Of a stretch of 64,000 bases of DNA, positions 53,492-62,524 are shown one piece after another. The stretch spans positions 2,702,001-2,766,000 of the forward strand of contig CP119325.1 of the NCBI GenBank assembly GCA_029202525.1. Direction: 5' to 3'. A model generated the notes under the pieces. The model saw nothing but the letters and a program-made list of their open reading frames with translations, was not told where the DNA came from and did not search any database. The translations under genes were made by a program, and so were the position numbers. Within the stretch, counting starts at the first letter, position 1; every line of letters begins with the position of its first letter. This DNA is from Candidatus Pseudomonas phytovorans. Its GTDB lineage: Bacteria > Pseudomonadota > Gammaproteobacteria > Pseudomonadales > Pseudomonadaceae.

Positions 53492-55321
53492 CTACAACCC
53501 GAAGAACCACGGCACCATCACGACAGTGACTACCATCACCAGCAAGGTAAACGGCACGCCAATTTTGACGAAGTCTGCGAAGCGGTATTGCCCCGGGCCC
53601 AGCACCAGTGTGTTGACCGGCGATGACACTGGCGTCATGAACGCCGCCGACGCGGCCAGTGCGACGGTCATGGCAAACGGGTAGGGTGACATACCCAATT
53701 GTGCTGCGGTACTGACAGCCACCGGCGCCATCAGCACCGCAGTAGCCGTATTGGAAATGAACAGGCCAATCACCGCCGTGACGGCGAACAGGCAGGCGAG
53801 AATGGCACTGGGGCCGGCCCCGCCCAGCACGCTGACCAGCCCGCCCACCGCCAGGTCGATACCACCGGTTTTCTGCAGGGCCTGGGCGAACGGCAGCATA
53901 CCGACGATCAGCACCAGGCTTTGCCAATGAATGGCCCGATAGGCGCTGTTCATGTCGATGCAGCGGCCGGCGCCCATCAGCAGGCAACCGATCAGCGCCG
54001 CCATCACATTGGGTACGGCACCGCTGACCATCAGCCCGACCATCACCGCCAGGCTAAGCAACGCCTGGGGCGCGCGGGTGCGGGCTGGCGCGACCTGGTC
54101 GATCTCGGCGGGCAGGCTCAATACCAGAAAGTCTCGGGGCTGGCTTTGCAGCTGGCGCACGGCCTTCCACGGGCCGACCACCAGCAAGGTATCGCCAAGG
54201 CGCAGGTTTTCTTCCACCAGTTGCGCTTCGATCGCCGCCTGCTCGCGGCGCAGGCCGACCACGTTGAGGCCATAGCGGGTTCGGAACGCCATTTCGAGAA
54301 TGCTCTTGCCGATCAGCTGCGAGCCTGGCGGCAGCGACACCTCGGCCATGCCCAGTTCCTGGGACTGGTCAATGAAGTAGGCTGCCTTGAAGTGCAGCGG
54401 CTCCAGTTGCATGGTCTGGCACAGGCTGCGCAGGTCGTCCCGGTTGGCGAACAGGTCGAGTAGCAGCACGTCGCCCTGGTGCAGCACGGTGTTGGAGTCG
54501 GCGGCGATCACCCGCGTGGTGAACTTGTGCTGGCGCTCGATGCCGATCACGTTGGCGCCGTGCCGGGTGCGCAGCTCCAGCTCACCGAGGGTGTGGCCGA
54601 TCAGCGGCGACTGAGGGCGGATGCGCAAGCGCCGCTCACGGCCGTTGAGCTTGTAGTCCAGCACCAGGTCAAGCAGTGTGCGGCGGGTTTCCACGCGGCC
54701 GTCCTTGCGGACTTCGCCGTTGAGCCAGTGCCGCGTCAGCAGCATGTAGCCGATGCCAAGCACCAGTACCACCAGGCCGAACGGGGTGAAGCTGAAGAAG
54801 CTGAACCCCGCCTCGCCGTTGCGCACCAACTCGCTGTGCACCACCACGTTGGGCGGTGTGGCCACCAGGCTGAGCATGCCGCTGATCAGGCCGGCGAACG
54901 CCAGTGGCATCATCAGGCGGCTGGGCGAAAGCTTCAGGCGCGCGGCAATGCTCAGCACCACCGGAATGAAAATGGCCACCACGCCAGTGGAGCTCATGAT
55001 CGAGCCCAGCCCGGCTACGGCCACCATCAACAGCACCAGCAGGCGTGTCTCGCTATTGCCGGCCCGCTCGCTCATCCATTCGCCGATGCGGTAGGCAATA
55101 CCGGTACGCACCAGGCCTTCGCCGATCACGAACAAGGCGGCGATCAGGACCACGTTGGGGTCGCTGAAGCCGGCCAGGGCCTGCTCCACGCTAAGGATGC
55201 CGAGTAGCGGCAGGGCCAGAATCACCAACAGCGCGACCACGTCCATGCGTGGGCGATTGATGATGAACAGAACGACGACGATGGCCAGCAGGCCGATGAC
55301 CCAGAGCAGCTCTTGGTTCAT
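53492..55321 (-). CDS. SLC13/DASS-family permease with two TrkA-C domains
   Basis: A 609-residue transporter. Two blocks of membrane helices (residues about 1-195 and 390-609) flank a cytoplasmic insertion with two RCK_C/TrkA-C domains, seen as [27 protein letters not shown] and [26 protein letters not shown]. This layout is found in sulfate- or anion-type SLC13 proteins (SAC1-like). [11 protein letters not shown] and [13 protein letters not shown] are the paired substrate-loop motifs. The ATG at 55321 has GAAGGAAC upstream. The substrate is not evident. Confidence 0.9.
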   Translation of the reverse strand: MNQELLWVIGLLAIVVVLFIINRPRMDVVALLVILALPLLGILSVEQALAGFSDPNVVLIAALFVIGEGLVRTGIAYRIGEWMSERAGNSETRLLVLLMVAVAGLGSIMSSTGVVAIFIPVVLSIAARLKLSPSRLMMPLAFAGLISGMLSLVATPPNVVVHSELVRNGEAGFSFFSFTPFGLVVLVLGIGYMLLTRHWLNGEVRKDGRVETRRTLLDLVLDYKLNGRERRLRIRPQSPLIGHTLGELELRTRHGANVIGIERQHKFTTRVIAADSNTVLHQGDVLLLDLFANRDDLRSLCQTMQLEPLHFKAAYFIDQSQELGMAEVSLPPGSQLIGKSILEMAFRTRYGLNVVGLRREQAAIEAQLVEENLRLGDTLLVVGPWKAVRQLQSQPRDFLVLSLPAEIDQVAPARTRAPQALLSLAVMVGLMVSGAVPNVMAALIGCLLMGAGRCIDMNSAYRAIHWQSLVLIVGMLPFAQALQKTGGIDLAVGGLVSVLGGAGPSAILACLFAVTAVIGLFISNTATAVLMAPVAVSTAAQLGMSPYPFAMTVALAASAAFMTPVSSPVNTLVLGPGQYRFADFVKIGVPFTLLVMVVTVVMVPWFFGL

Positions 55322-55425
55322 GGGGAGGGGGTGTTCCTTCACACGGGGGCACGATAGACAGTAGCAGTCAGTGTGCCAGCTTGTGATGAAGGGGGTGTTG
55401 ATGTGCTGCAGGGTTTGCAAATCAA

Positions 55426-55448
55426 AAGGGGCCGCAATGCGGCCCCTT
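55426..55448 (-). terminator. Intrinsic terminator after the glycine-zipper gene
   Basis: AAGGGGCCGC-aat-GCGGCCCCTT; read leftward it ends in TTTTG, 12 nt after the stop at 55460. Confidence 0.85.
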
Positions 55449-55459
55449 GGGTTACCGGA

Positions 55460-55852
55460 TCAGTGACGGTGGCGGCGGTGCTTCTTGCTGCTGCCGTTGT
55501 TGTCGCCCAAGTGGTTGCCGATGGCGCCACCGGCAGCGCCGCCCAGGCCGGCACCCACAGTGGAGCCGGTCTTGCCGCCCACCGCGCCGCCCAGCAGCGA
55601 GCCGCCAGCCGAACCCAGGCCACCGCCGATGGCGGCTTCGGTACGGTTGCCCTTGCGTGCGCCTACCGCACTGCCGGCTGCGCCGCCTACGCCGGCACCG
55701 ATGGCCGCGCCGGTCTTGCCGCCGAGTTGCTGGCCGACAACGTTACCCAGAACACCACCCAGGCCACCGCCAATGGCGGCAGTACCGTCACCGGCGAAAG
55801 CGCCCTGGCACAGCAGCAGGCCAAAGGCAAGGGAAGGCAGAGTCAGACGCAT
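55460..55852 (-). CDS. Glycine-zipper envelope protein
   Basis: A 130-residue protein with a signal peptide (MRLTLPSLAFGLLLCQGAFA). The mature chain is repeated Gly-zipper sequence (GGGLGGVLGNVVGQQLGGKTGAAIGAGVGGAAGSAVGARKG-type units) and ends with a basic histidine tail (KKHRRHRH). Such zippers pack membrane helices, as in SlyB/OsmB relatives. Three internal repeats of about 35 residues can be seen, each with a KTG or KGN turn. Role: probably outer membrane or periplasmic stress protein, by analogy. Confidence 0.85.
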   Translation of the reverse strand: MRLTLPSLAFGLLLCQGAFAGDGTAAIGGGLGGVLGNVVGQQLGGKTGAAIGAGVGGAAGSAVGARKGNRTEAAIGGGLGSAGGSLLGGAVGGKTGSTVGAGLGGAAGGAIGNHLGDNNGSSKKHRRHRH

Positions 55853-55925
55853 GATACGAACCTCAAAGGAATCATCAGGTTAAGTTGCCGCATAATGGGC
55901 GGCAGGTCAGGGGTGCAAAGACGCT

Positions 55926-56114
55926 TCAGCGGTATTCGCGGTCACCGCGGTACTGACGATTGTCATCGTCATCACGGTCATGCCGATCGTGGTGGCGATG
56001 GCCACGGTCGCGGTCGCGCCAACCATCGTCGTCGTCATGGTAGCGATGGCTGTGGCAGCCTGCGGTCAGCAGGACTGCAGCAATCAGCGAAAGGTTTGCA
56101 AAGCGCGTTCTCAC
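55926..56114 (-). CDS. Very small His/Asp-rich lipoprotein
   Basis: The start is a GTG at 56112-56114 with AAGGACCTATACC upstream. The 62-residue protein has a lipoprotein signal with lipobox LTAGC. The mature part is almost entirely His, Asp, Arg and Tyr (HSHRYHDDDDGWRDRDRGHR and similar). The composition suggests divalent metal binding at the envelope, which I infer only from residues. It precedes the glycine-zipper gene on the same strand by 73 nt. Confidence 0.7.
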   Translation of the reverse strand: MRTRFANLSLIAAVLLTAGCHSHRYHDDDDGWRDRDRGHRHHDRHDRDDDDNRQYRGDREYR

Positions 56115-56335
56115 GGTATAGGTCCTTGATCCGCAATGGTTTACGGGACACTTGCTGAGACTGGGAATGATCCATTTGGTTTCCCGGGCGGGCAAAAATT
56201 TGTCGCGCCTGTGGTGAGCGGCGTGCTTGCAGGCTGTTGTTCTGTCCCATTCGGTCATGGTCGAGTGCGCAATGTCCCTCTAAACTGTGGGGTAAGCCGC
56301 AGCCAAGACGGCAATCTGCCACACGGTGAATCACG

Positions 56336-57496
56336 ATGATCGCCCATACCCCCACGTTGTTCGCCGCCGTTGCGTTGGTCGCTACCATTCTGGCCTTCTG
56401 CCTGTTGCTGGTCGGGCGCAGCAATCGCCGTGACAACCTGCTGCTCACGGGTTGCGGGCTGCTGGTGCATGCCTTGGCTTATGTCTGCTACACCGTCTAC
56501 GCCCAGGCCCCGCTGTGGGTCAGTTATGGTCTGGGCAACAGTTTGCTGTCGCTGGCCTTGGCGTTCTACACCGCCAGCCTGTTCCGGGTGCGTGAGCAGG
56601 TGGTGCCTTGGCGTGTCATTTTCGTCATTCCCGCCTGCATGCTGGTAGGGCTGATGCTGCTGCTCGATACGCTGGAGCCGCGCATGCTGCTGGCGACGCT
56701 GGTATTGATGCTTCAGTGCTCGATGATTCTTTACTGGGCCTGGCGCCATGCCGAGCGGCCGGGCAGGGCCCACTTGCTGTTGCAAATCGGTGCGTTGATC
56801 AGCCTGGTCGGCCTGGGTATGCGGGTGGTGGCGGTGGCGAATGGCACCGCAGTGGAAATGCGTTATGACACCAGCAACCTCAAGCAGAGTATTTCCGTGG
56901 CAATCGGTACGGCCACGGTCATGATGTACTCGATCGGGCTGGTGCTGATGGCCAAGGAGCGCAGTGAGTCCCGCTTGCAGCACCTGGCCCTGCACGATGT
57001 GCTGACCGGCACATTCAACCGCAGGGCGATCCTCGAACGGTTTGCCGTGGAGCTGGACCGTGCTCGCCAGCAGCAGGCCAGCCTGGCCGTGGCAATGATC
57101 GACATCGACCATTTCAAGCGTATCAACGACCTGTATGGGCACCTGGCCGGTGACGAGGTGTTGTGCCATTGCGTGCGCCAGTTGCAGCAGCGCCTACGCC
57201 AGGGTGACAGTCTGGGCCGTTATGGCGGAGAGGAGTTTTTACTGTTACTGCCGGGCAATGACCGCAGCGGGGCGATGGCTGCGCTGCAAGGCCTGCGCGA
57301 GGCCATTGCGCGCAGCCCGGCGCGTTTTGCCGGTGACCAGATAGAACTGCGCTTCAGCGTCGGCCTGTGGTGTGGCGTGCCGGGCCCCAAAGACAGCACC
57401 GCCAACCTGCTGGCCCAGGCGGATGCTGCGCTTTACCAGGCCAAGGCCGCCGGGCGCAACACGGTGCACATGGCGGCATTGGTCCAGGCAGTTTGA
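56336..57496 (+). CDS. Membrane diguanylate cyclase (GGDEF)
   Basis: A 386-residue protein. About seven hydrophobic segments fill residues 1-200, without a recognised sensor name. The GGDEF domain contains LALHDVLTGTFNRRAILERF and the active YGGEEFLLLLPG, preceded by the inhibitory site RQGD at the right distance, so product feedback is expected. The ATG at 56336 lies in GAATCACG context with weak ribosome-binding sequence. It is divergent from the small lipoprotein and convergent with the RcnB-like gene. Confidence 0.9.
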   Translation: MIAHTPTLFAAVALVATILAFCLLLVGRSNRRDNLLLTGCGLLVHALAYVCYTVYAQAPLWVSYGLGNSLLSLALAFYTASLFRVREQVVPWRVIFVIPACMLVGLMLLLDTLEPRMLLATLVLMLQCSMILYWAWRHAERPGRAHLLLQIGALISLVGLGMRVVAVANGTAVEMRYDTSNLKQSISVAIGTATVMMYSIGLVLMAKERSESRLQHLALHDVLTGTFNRRAILERFAVELDRARQQQASLAVAMIDIDHFKRINDLYGHLAGDEVLCHCVRQLQQRLRQGDSLGRYGGEEFLLLLPGNDRSGAMAALQGLREAIARSPARFAGDQIELRFSVGLWCGVPGPKDSTANLLAQADAALYQAKAAGRNTVHMAALVQAV

Positions 57497-57497
57497 G

Positions 57498-57788
57498 TCA
57501 TGACGCCGGCTGGATCGCCAGCACCACACCATTGGTGATCTGCACCAGCACGTAGTGATCGCCCATGCGTACCCAATGGCTTTCCTTTTCCGGGGCGGGC
57601 AGGCCCTTCGCTTTCCAGTTCTGGATTGCCGCGTCGTCGCGTTTGTACTGATCCGGCGCCTTGTCGCCGACCTTGAGCTCACGGTTGTGCGTTTCCGGCG
57701 CAGTGACGCTTTCTTCTGACGAAGGGGCTGCGGTTGCAGCCAGAGGGAGGCAGGACATGGCGGCGAATAGCAGATAGTGCAGTTTCAT
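57498..57788 (-). CDS. RcnB-family periplasmic protein
   Basis: A 96-residue secreted protein with signal peptide MKLHYLLFAAMSCLPLAATA. The mature part has VGDKAPDQYKRDDAAIQNWKAKGLPAP and the RcnB pattern HWVRMGDHYVLVQITNGVVLAI. E. coli RcnB modulates Ni/Co export, but many members sit near envelope genes without a metal link. The ATG at 57788 has AAGGAGACCGTC upstream. Confidence 0.85.
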   Translation of the reverse strand: MKLHYLLFAAMSCLPLAATAAPSSEESVTAPETHNRELKVGDKAPDQYKRDDAAIQNWKAKGLPAPEKESHWVRMGDHYVLVQITNGVVLAIQPAS

Positions 57789-57904
57789 GACGGTCTCCTT
57801 GTGACTCATGCCTTAACTGCGACAGCGACTTGTGCGCGACAATTCACTCGCGATACCTGCTGGTGCTAGAGTCGCGTTCTTTTTCAAAATCCTGAGGATG
57901 GAAC

Positions 57905-58255
57905 ATGCGTGCGATTCTGCCGATGGCCGCAGCGCTGATGCTGGTCGGTTGTGCTTCTGCGACCATGGAGACGGCCCGCGGCGGCAAGCCCACTGCGCAG
58001 CTTGATTCGCACAAGGCGCCGGAGCTGGTGGCGCAGTGCATCCAGTTCAGCTGGCAGGAAGAGAAGGTGTTTGGCGACGATGCCAGCGGCTACCTTGAGC
58101 CGCGCAAGCAGGGCGGGTTTACGGTGTACACCCGTGAGGCCGAGGCGTTTGTGGATGTATACCCACAGGCAGGCGGGGCGCGGGTCGATTACTACGCGCA
58201 GAAGAATGATGGCGTGGCGCTGCAGCGCCGGGCAGCGGCGGCGACCTGTTTGTAA
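57905..58255 (+). CDS. Putative lipoprotein, 116 aa
   Basis: It starts MRAILPMAAALMLVGCASATMET, a lipoprotein signal with lipobox LVGC. The mature chain, about 100 residues, has PELVAQCIQFSWQEEKVFGDDASGYLEPRKQGGFTVYTREAEAFVDVYP and a second and third cysteine that may pair. A GAGGATGGAAC precedes the ATG. I know it only as a pseudomonad envelope protein of unknown function. Confidence 0.8.
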   Translation: MRAILPMAAALMLVGCASATMETARGGKPTAQLDSHKAPELVAQCIQFSWQEEKVFGDDASGYLEPRKQGGFTVYTREAEAFVDVYPQAGGARVDYYAQKNDGVALQRRAAAATCL

Positions 58256-58366
58256 CGGCTGCAGTTGACCCTGCGGCAGCGGCCTTTACAATTTTTAGCA
58301 AGGCAGTGGTGTCGTAGCTGGGCAGGTGGCGGCTAGCATGAGCCGTTACCACTCAAGGAAGACACC

Positions 58367-59188
58367 ATGGACCGTTCACTGCAACTCAACCGCAGCAGTT
58401 GGGACGAACGCGCCCCGCTGCACGCTGCCTCGAAGGACTACGAAGTCGAGATTCTGGTCCAACGCCCCGGGCACCTTTCTGAAACCGTCCGCTTCGACCT
58501 GCCTTTGCTCGGCGATATCACCGGGCTGAACACCGTGCACCTGCAGTGCCACATCGGCACCGACACCCTCTCGCTGGCGCGCCTTGGCGCCCATGTCTGC
58601 GGCCTGGATTACTCCGCGGCTTCGCTGGCTGAGGCGCGGGCACTGGCCGAGCGTTGCGCGACGCCCATCGAGTATGTCGAGTCCGATGTCCATGCCGCCG
58701 ACAAGGTACTGCCGGCAGGCACGTTCGACCTGGTCTACACCGGTATCGGCGCACTCTGCTGGTTGCCCCGCATCGAGCCGTGGGCACGTGCGGTCGCAGC
58801 GCTTCTGAAGCCGGGCGGCCGGCTGTTCCTGCGCGATGGGCACCCGATGCTGATGGCTGTCAATGAAGACCACCAGGACCGCCTGCAGCTCGAATACTCG
58901 TATTTCGAGCACGAAGCGCCGACGGTGTGGCACAACGACCAGACCTACGTCGAGACCGACCAGCGCCTTGCCCACACCGAAACCCACGAATGGAACCACA
59001 GCCTGGGTGAAGTCGTTACGGCCTTGCTGGCCCATGGGCTGCAGCTGACGGCCCTGGTCGAGCACCAGAGCATCCCCTGGGAGGCGCTGCCGGGTCAGAT
59101 GGTCAAGGGCGGCGACGGTGAGTATCGCTTGCGCGAGCAGCCTGCACGCCTGCCCCTGAGCTACACCTTGGTAGCGGTCAAAGCCTGA
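58367..59188 (+). CDS. Class I SAM-dependent methyltransferase
   Basis: A 273-residue protein. The SAM-binding motif I appears as VHLQCHIGTDTLSLARLGAHVCGLDYS, with the common EXGXGXG replaced by QCHIGTD. Motif II/III are FDLVYTGIGALCWLP and LLKPGGRLFLRDGHP. The substrate is not evident. GGAAGACACC precedes the ATG. It converges with the SDR gene, leaving no gap. Confidence 0.88.
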   Translation: MDRSLQLNRSSWDERAPLHAASKDYEVEILVQRPGHLSETVRFDLPLLGDITGLNTVHLQCHIGTDTLSLARLGAHVCGLDYSAASLAEARALAERCATPIEYVESDVHAADKVLPAGTFDLVYTGIGALCWLPRIEPWARAVAALLKPGGRLFLRDGHPMLMAVNEDHQDRLQLEYSYFEHEAPTVWHNDQTYVETDQRLAHTETHEWNHSLGEVVTALLAHGLQLTALVEHQSIPWEALPGQMVKGGDGEYRLREQPARLPLSYTLVAVKA

Positions 59189-59956
59189 TCACGACAGGTA
59201 GCCGCCGTCGACGTTGAGTGCCGTGCCGGTGGTGTAGCTGGAGGCATCGCTGGCCAAGTACAGCACCGCGCCGGCCATTTCCTTGGGATCGGCTACGCGC
59301 TTTAGCGGGATCTGCTGCAAGGCAGCGTTGAGGATGGCGTCGTTCTTCACCAGTGCAGAGGCAAATTTGGTGTCGGTCAGGCCCGGTAGCAAGGCGTTGC
59401 AGCGAATGCCGAATTGGGCGCACTCCTTGGCGAAGACTTTGGTCATGTTGATGACTGCCGCCTTGGTCACCGAATAGATCCCCTGGAAGTGGCCGGGGGA
59501 CACGCCATTGATGGATGCCACGTTGATGATGCTACCGCTACCTTGTTCGCGCATCAGCTTGCCGGCTTCCACCGACATGAAGAAGTAACCGCGGATGTTC
59601 ACGTCCACGGTTTTCTGGAAGGCATTCGGGTCGGTGTCCAGCACGTTGCAGAACTGCGGGTTGGTGGCGGCGTTGTTGACCAGGATGTCCAGGCGCCCGA
59701 ATTGTTCGCGGATACCGGCAAACACCTGCTGGATCTGCTCCAGCTCACCGATGTGGCAGGCCACCGCCGTCGCCTTGCCACCCGCCGCGATGATCGCCTC
59801 GGCCACCTGCTGGCAACCGTCAAGCTTGCGGCTGGAAACGATCACATGCGCACCTTGCTGGGCCAGCAGGTGGGCGATGGCCTCGCCGATGCCACGGCTG
59901 GCGCCGGAAACGAAGGCAATCTTGCCGTCGAGGTCGAACAGGTGGGTCTTGGACAT
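59189..59956 (-). CDS. SDR-family oxidoreductase
   Basis: A 255-residue classical short-chain dehydrogenase. The cofactor motif VSGASRGIGEA, NNAATNP, the catalytic serine in NVASINGVSPG, YSVTKAA with Tyr and Lys, and the C-terminal GTALNVDGGYLS are all present. It lies 32 nt downstream of a phosphotransferase gene on the same strand. Human ACAD10-like and bacterial cluster members suggest a role in unusual acyl-chain or hydroxy-lipid breakdown, but the substrate is unknown. Confidence 0.9.
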   Translation of the reverse strand: MSKTHLFDLDGKIAFVSGASRGIGEAIAHLLAQQGAHVIVSSRKLDGCQQVAEAIIAAGGKATAVACHIGELEQIQQVFAGIREQFGRLDILVNNAATNPQFCNVLDTDPNAFQKTVDVNIRGYFFMSVEAGKLMREQGSGSIINVASINGVSPGHFQGIYSVTKAAVINMTKVFAKECAQFGIRCNALLPGLTDTKFASALVKNDAILNAALQQIPLKRVADPKEMAGAVLYLASDASSYTTGTALNVDGGYLS

Positions 59957-59988
59957 GCTGTTTTCCTTGTTATCCGTCGTCGTGGGCG

Positions 59989-61056
59989 TTAGAGGCTGGA
60001 CTTGGCAATGACCTGCAAGGTCATCTGCTCCAGCAAGCGGTTCATGTGGATGAACTGGGCGAAACGCTTGTCCTGGGTCTGGCCGTGGTAGTAGCGGAAG
60101 TAGATCTGCTGGACGATGCCGGCCAGGCGGAACAGGCCATAGCAGTAGTAGTAATCGAAGTTGTCCAGCTGGATGCCCGCGCGTTCGGCGTAGTAATCCA
60201 CGAACTGGCGGCGGGTGAGCATGCCCGGCGCGTTGCTCGGTTGGCGGCGCATCAGTTGCACCGGCGCCGGGTCGTCGGCCTCGATCCAGTAGGCCAGGCT
60301 GTTGCCCAGGTCCATCAACGGGTCGCCCAGGGTGGCCATTTCCCAGTCAAGCACACCGATGATGCGCATGGGGTTGTCTGCGTCGAGGATCACGTTGTCG
60401 AAGCGGTAATCGTTGTGCACGATGGCGGGCTTCGGGTGGTCGGCGGGCATTTTATCGTGCAACCAGGCGGTTACCTTTTCCCAGCGCGGGGCGTCCGGGG
60501 TCAGGGCTTTTTCGTAGCGGCTGGTCCAGCCCTCGATCTGGCGCTGCACGTAGCCTTCCGGCTTGCCCAGGTCGGCCAGGCCGCAGGCGTTGTAGTCCAC
60601 CTGGTGCAACTCGACCAGGCGGTCGATAAAGCTTTTGCACAGGGCCTCGGTGCGGCCGTCGTCAAGGTTCAGCTCGGCAGGGATGTCCGAGCGCAGGATG
60701 ATGCCCTTGACCCGTTCCATGACGTAGAACTCGCCGCCGATCAGGCTGCTGTCGGTGCAGTGCACATACGCTTTGGGGCAGAAGGGAAATCCGCTGTTCA
60801 ACTGGTTGAGGATGCGGAACTCGCGGCCCATGTCGTGGGCCGACTTGGCCTTGTGCCCGAATGGCGGGCGGCGCAGCACAAAGTCCCGGCCCGGGTAGCT
60901 GACCAGGTAGGTGAGGTTGGAGGCACCCCCAGGGAACTGGCTGATGCTCGGCAGGCCGTCCAGCCCGGGAATACTGGCCTTGAGGTAAGGGTCGATGACG
61001 GCCGCGTCGAGTTCTTCGCCGGGGCGTACCTGGGTGGACTGGTCGGTGAGCGTCAT
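59989..61056 (-). CDS. Aminoglycoside phosphotransferase-fold kinase (ACAD10/11 N-terminal type)
   Basis: A 355-residue protein with a kinase-like fold. It has FPGGASNLTYLV, the catalytic loop HNDYRFDN and the metal site GVLDWEMATLGDPLMDLG. These are typical of the phosphotransferase partners of acyl-CoA dehydrogenases (ACAD10/ACAD11), which phosphorylate 4-hydroxyacyl-CoAs. The SDR gene follows. An acyl-CoA dehydrogenase is not visible in this window. Confidence 0.88.
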   Translation of the reverse strand: MTLTDQSTQVRPGEELDAAVIDPYLKASIPGLDGLPSISQFPGGASNLTYLVSYPGRDFVLRRPPFGHKAKSAHDMGREFRILNQLNSGFPFCPKAYVHCTDSSLIGGEFYVMERVKGIILRSDIPAELNLDDGRTEALCKSFIDRLVELHQVDYNACGLADLGKPEGYVQRQIEGWTSRYEKALTPDAPRWEKVTAWLHDKMPADHPKPAIVHNDYRFDNVILDADNPMRIIGVLDWEMATLGDPLMDLGNSLAYWIEADDPAPVQLMRRQPSNAPGMLTRRQFVDYYAERAGIQLDNFDYYYCYGLFRLAGIVQQIYFRYYHGQTQDKRFAQFIHMNRLLEQMTLQVIAKSSL

Positions 61057-61190
61057 GCGTTTTCCTTATTCTCGATCTCAAGGACTATTGGCTAATCTAA
61101 TGGCCTGCCGGCGCTGGAACAAGCGTGCCAGGTACCCTATAGGTGAGGGTGTTGCTGGTAGATCACTGCACCGAATGCAGGGCAAAAAAA

Positions 61191-61218
61191 AACCGAAGCC
61201 GCCAAGGCTTCGGTTTTT
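61191..61218 (-). terminator. Intrinsic terminator after the SCP2 gene
   Basis: AACCGAAGCC-gccaa-GGCTTCGGTT; read leftward the stem is followed by a run of T residues (nine A on the plus strand). Confidence 0.9.
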
Positions 61219-61241
61219 CGATCATCCGGTGTACCCAGCCC

Positions 61242-61559
61242 TCAGGACGGGAACAGCTCGCTGAGTTTCATCGACAGCATCATGTCGCCTTCAACGCGCA
61301 GCTTGCCGCCCATGAAGGCCTGCATGCCGTCGGTTTCACCACTCACGATGCCCTTCAGGGTTTCGCTGTCCATCACCAGGGTGCAGTTGGCGTCCGGGTT
61401 TTCGCCTTCCTGCAGTTCGCAGGTGCCGTCTTTGACGATCAGCGCGTATTGCTTGCCTTCGTCGGTGATGTTGAAGCCGAACACCAGGTCCAGGCCGGCG
61501 GCAGCGGATGGGTTGAACTTCTCTTGCATCTTTTTGACGGCATCAGCTACGGAGGTCAT
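61242..61559 (-). CDS. SCP2 sterol-binding domain protein
   Basis: This 105-residue single SCP2 domain reads KKMQEKFNPSAAAGLDLVFGFNI, LVMDSETLKGIVSGETDGMQAFMGGKLRVEGDMML. These small proteins bind acyl chains or sterol-like lipids in a hydrophobic tunnel. It lies downstream of the histidine phosphatase gene and upstream of the phosphotransferase and SDR genes on the same strand, suggesting a lipid-related group. Confidence 0.92.
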   Translation of the reverse strand: MTSVADAVKKMQEKFNPSAAAGLDLVFGFNITDEGKQYALIVKDGTCELQEGENPDANCTLVMDSETLKGIVSGETDGMQAFMGGKLRVEGDMMLSMKLSELFPS

Positions 61560-61615
61560 GGCGCATTCCTTATAGAGTTATTTACACGTCCCCGCAGGGA
61601 CACAACAAACCGGGC

Positions 61616-62326
61616 TCATCGATAGGTGACAAGCTCCGGTACCCTCAACAGCTGCACATGGGCCTGGCTGTTGAAGGAGGCCAGTGCCACGTCGCGGCCG
61701 CGAAACTTCAGTTGGCTGAGCGACGTGTTGATGATTTGCCAGTTCAGCGCGAACGCCTGGCTGGGGGTAATACGGGTAACCAGGTGGAGCAGGGCGGCAA
61801 TGGTGCCGCCCGAGGTGAAGATGGCGACATTGTCGCCGCTGCCGGCGGCATCGAGCACGCGCTGCAGGCCACCTTGCACACGGCGGGTGAAAGCCTGCCA
61901 GCTTTCCAGCCCGTCGTCTGCATGCTCGCCTGCGTGCCAGCGTTGCACCATCAATGCGAACAGGCGCTGGAACTCGCTGCGGTGTTGCGTAGCATTGCGC
62001 AGGATATGCAGGGCATCGGGCTCTTCTGGCAGCAAACCGGGCAGCAGCGCGCGTATCACCCCATCGGCATCGAACTCATTGAACGCCGCGTCGGTCTCAA
62101 CAGCCGGTACCGGGCAACCACTGGCATGCAAAGCCTCCAGGGCCAGGCGCGCGGTATCCTGCTGGCGGCGCAGGTCACCTGCCACGCAGCGGTCCAGCCG
62201 CAAACCCAACTGGGCCAGATGCTCACCCAAGGCCTGGCTCTGGCGTACGCCCACGGGCGAAAGGACGTCGTAGTCCTCGGCGCCGAAGGAGGCTTGGCCA
62301 TGTCGGATCAGGTAGAGGTTGCCCAC
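61616..62326 (-). CDS. Histidine phosphatase family protein
   Basis: A 236-residue phosphoglycerate-mutase-like phosphatase with the RHGQASFG motif carrying the catalytic histidine, the second arginine region (LRRQQDTARLAL) and the late histidine-like segment FTSGGTIAALLHL, where GG replaces GH, so the second catalytic histidine is not evident. Start is a GTG at 62326 with GGAACCTTTC upstream. Substrate unknown. Confidence 0.87.
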   Translation of the reverse strand: MGNLYLIRHGQASFGAEDYDVLSPVGVRQSQALGEHLAQLGLRLDRCVAGDLRRQQDTARLALEALHASGCPVPAVETDAAFNEFDADGVIRALLPGLLPEEPDALHILRNATQHRSEFQRLFALMVQRWHAGEHADDGLESWQAFTRRVQGGLQRVLDAAGSGDNVAIFTSGGTIAALLHLVTRITPSQAFALNWQIINTSLSQLKFRGRDVALASFNSQAHVQLLRVPELVTYR

Positions 62327-62524
62327 GAAAGGTTCCGGCCTGTTTGGAGGTTGCTGCGAGGTTAGGATGCAGCACACGGGCTGTCAACGAAAAAACATAC
62401 AAGCGTTTGAAAAGGTTGTTTGAAAGGTGTTGCCAGCGTTTACACCGGCTGGCAGCACCCAAGGCGCAGCGGTATGCTTGCATCAGTTACGCGCCGCTTT
62501 GGCGCAGGTATTTAAGGAGTCAAC

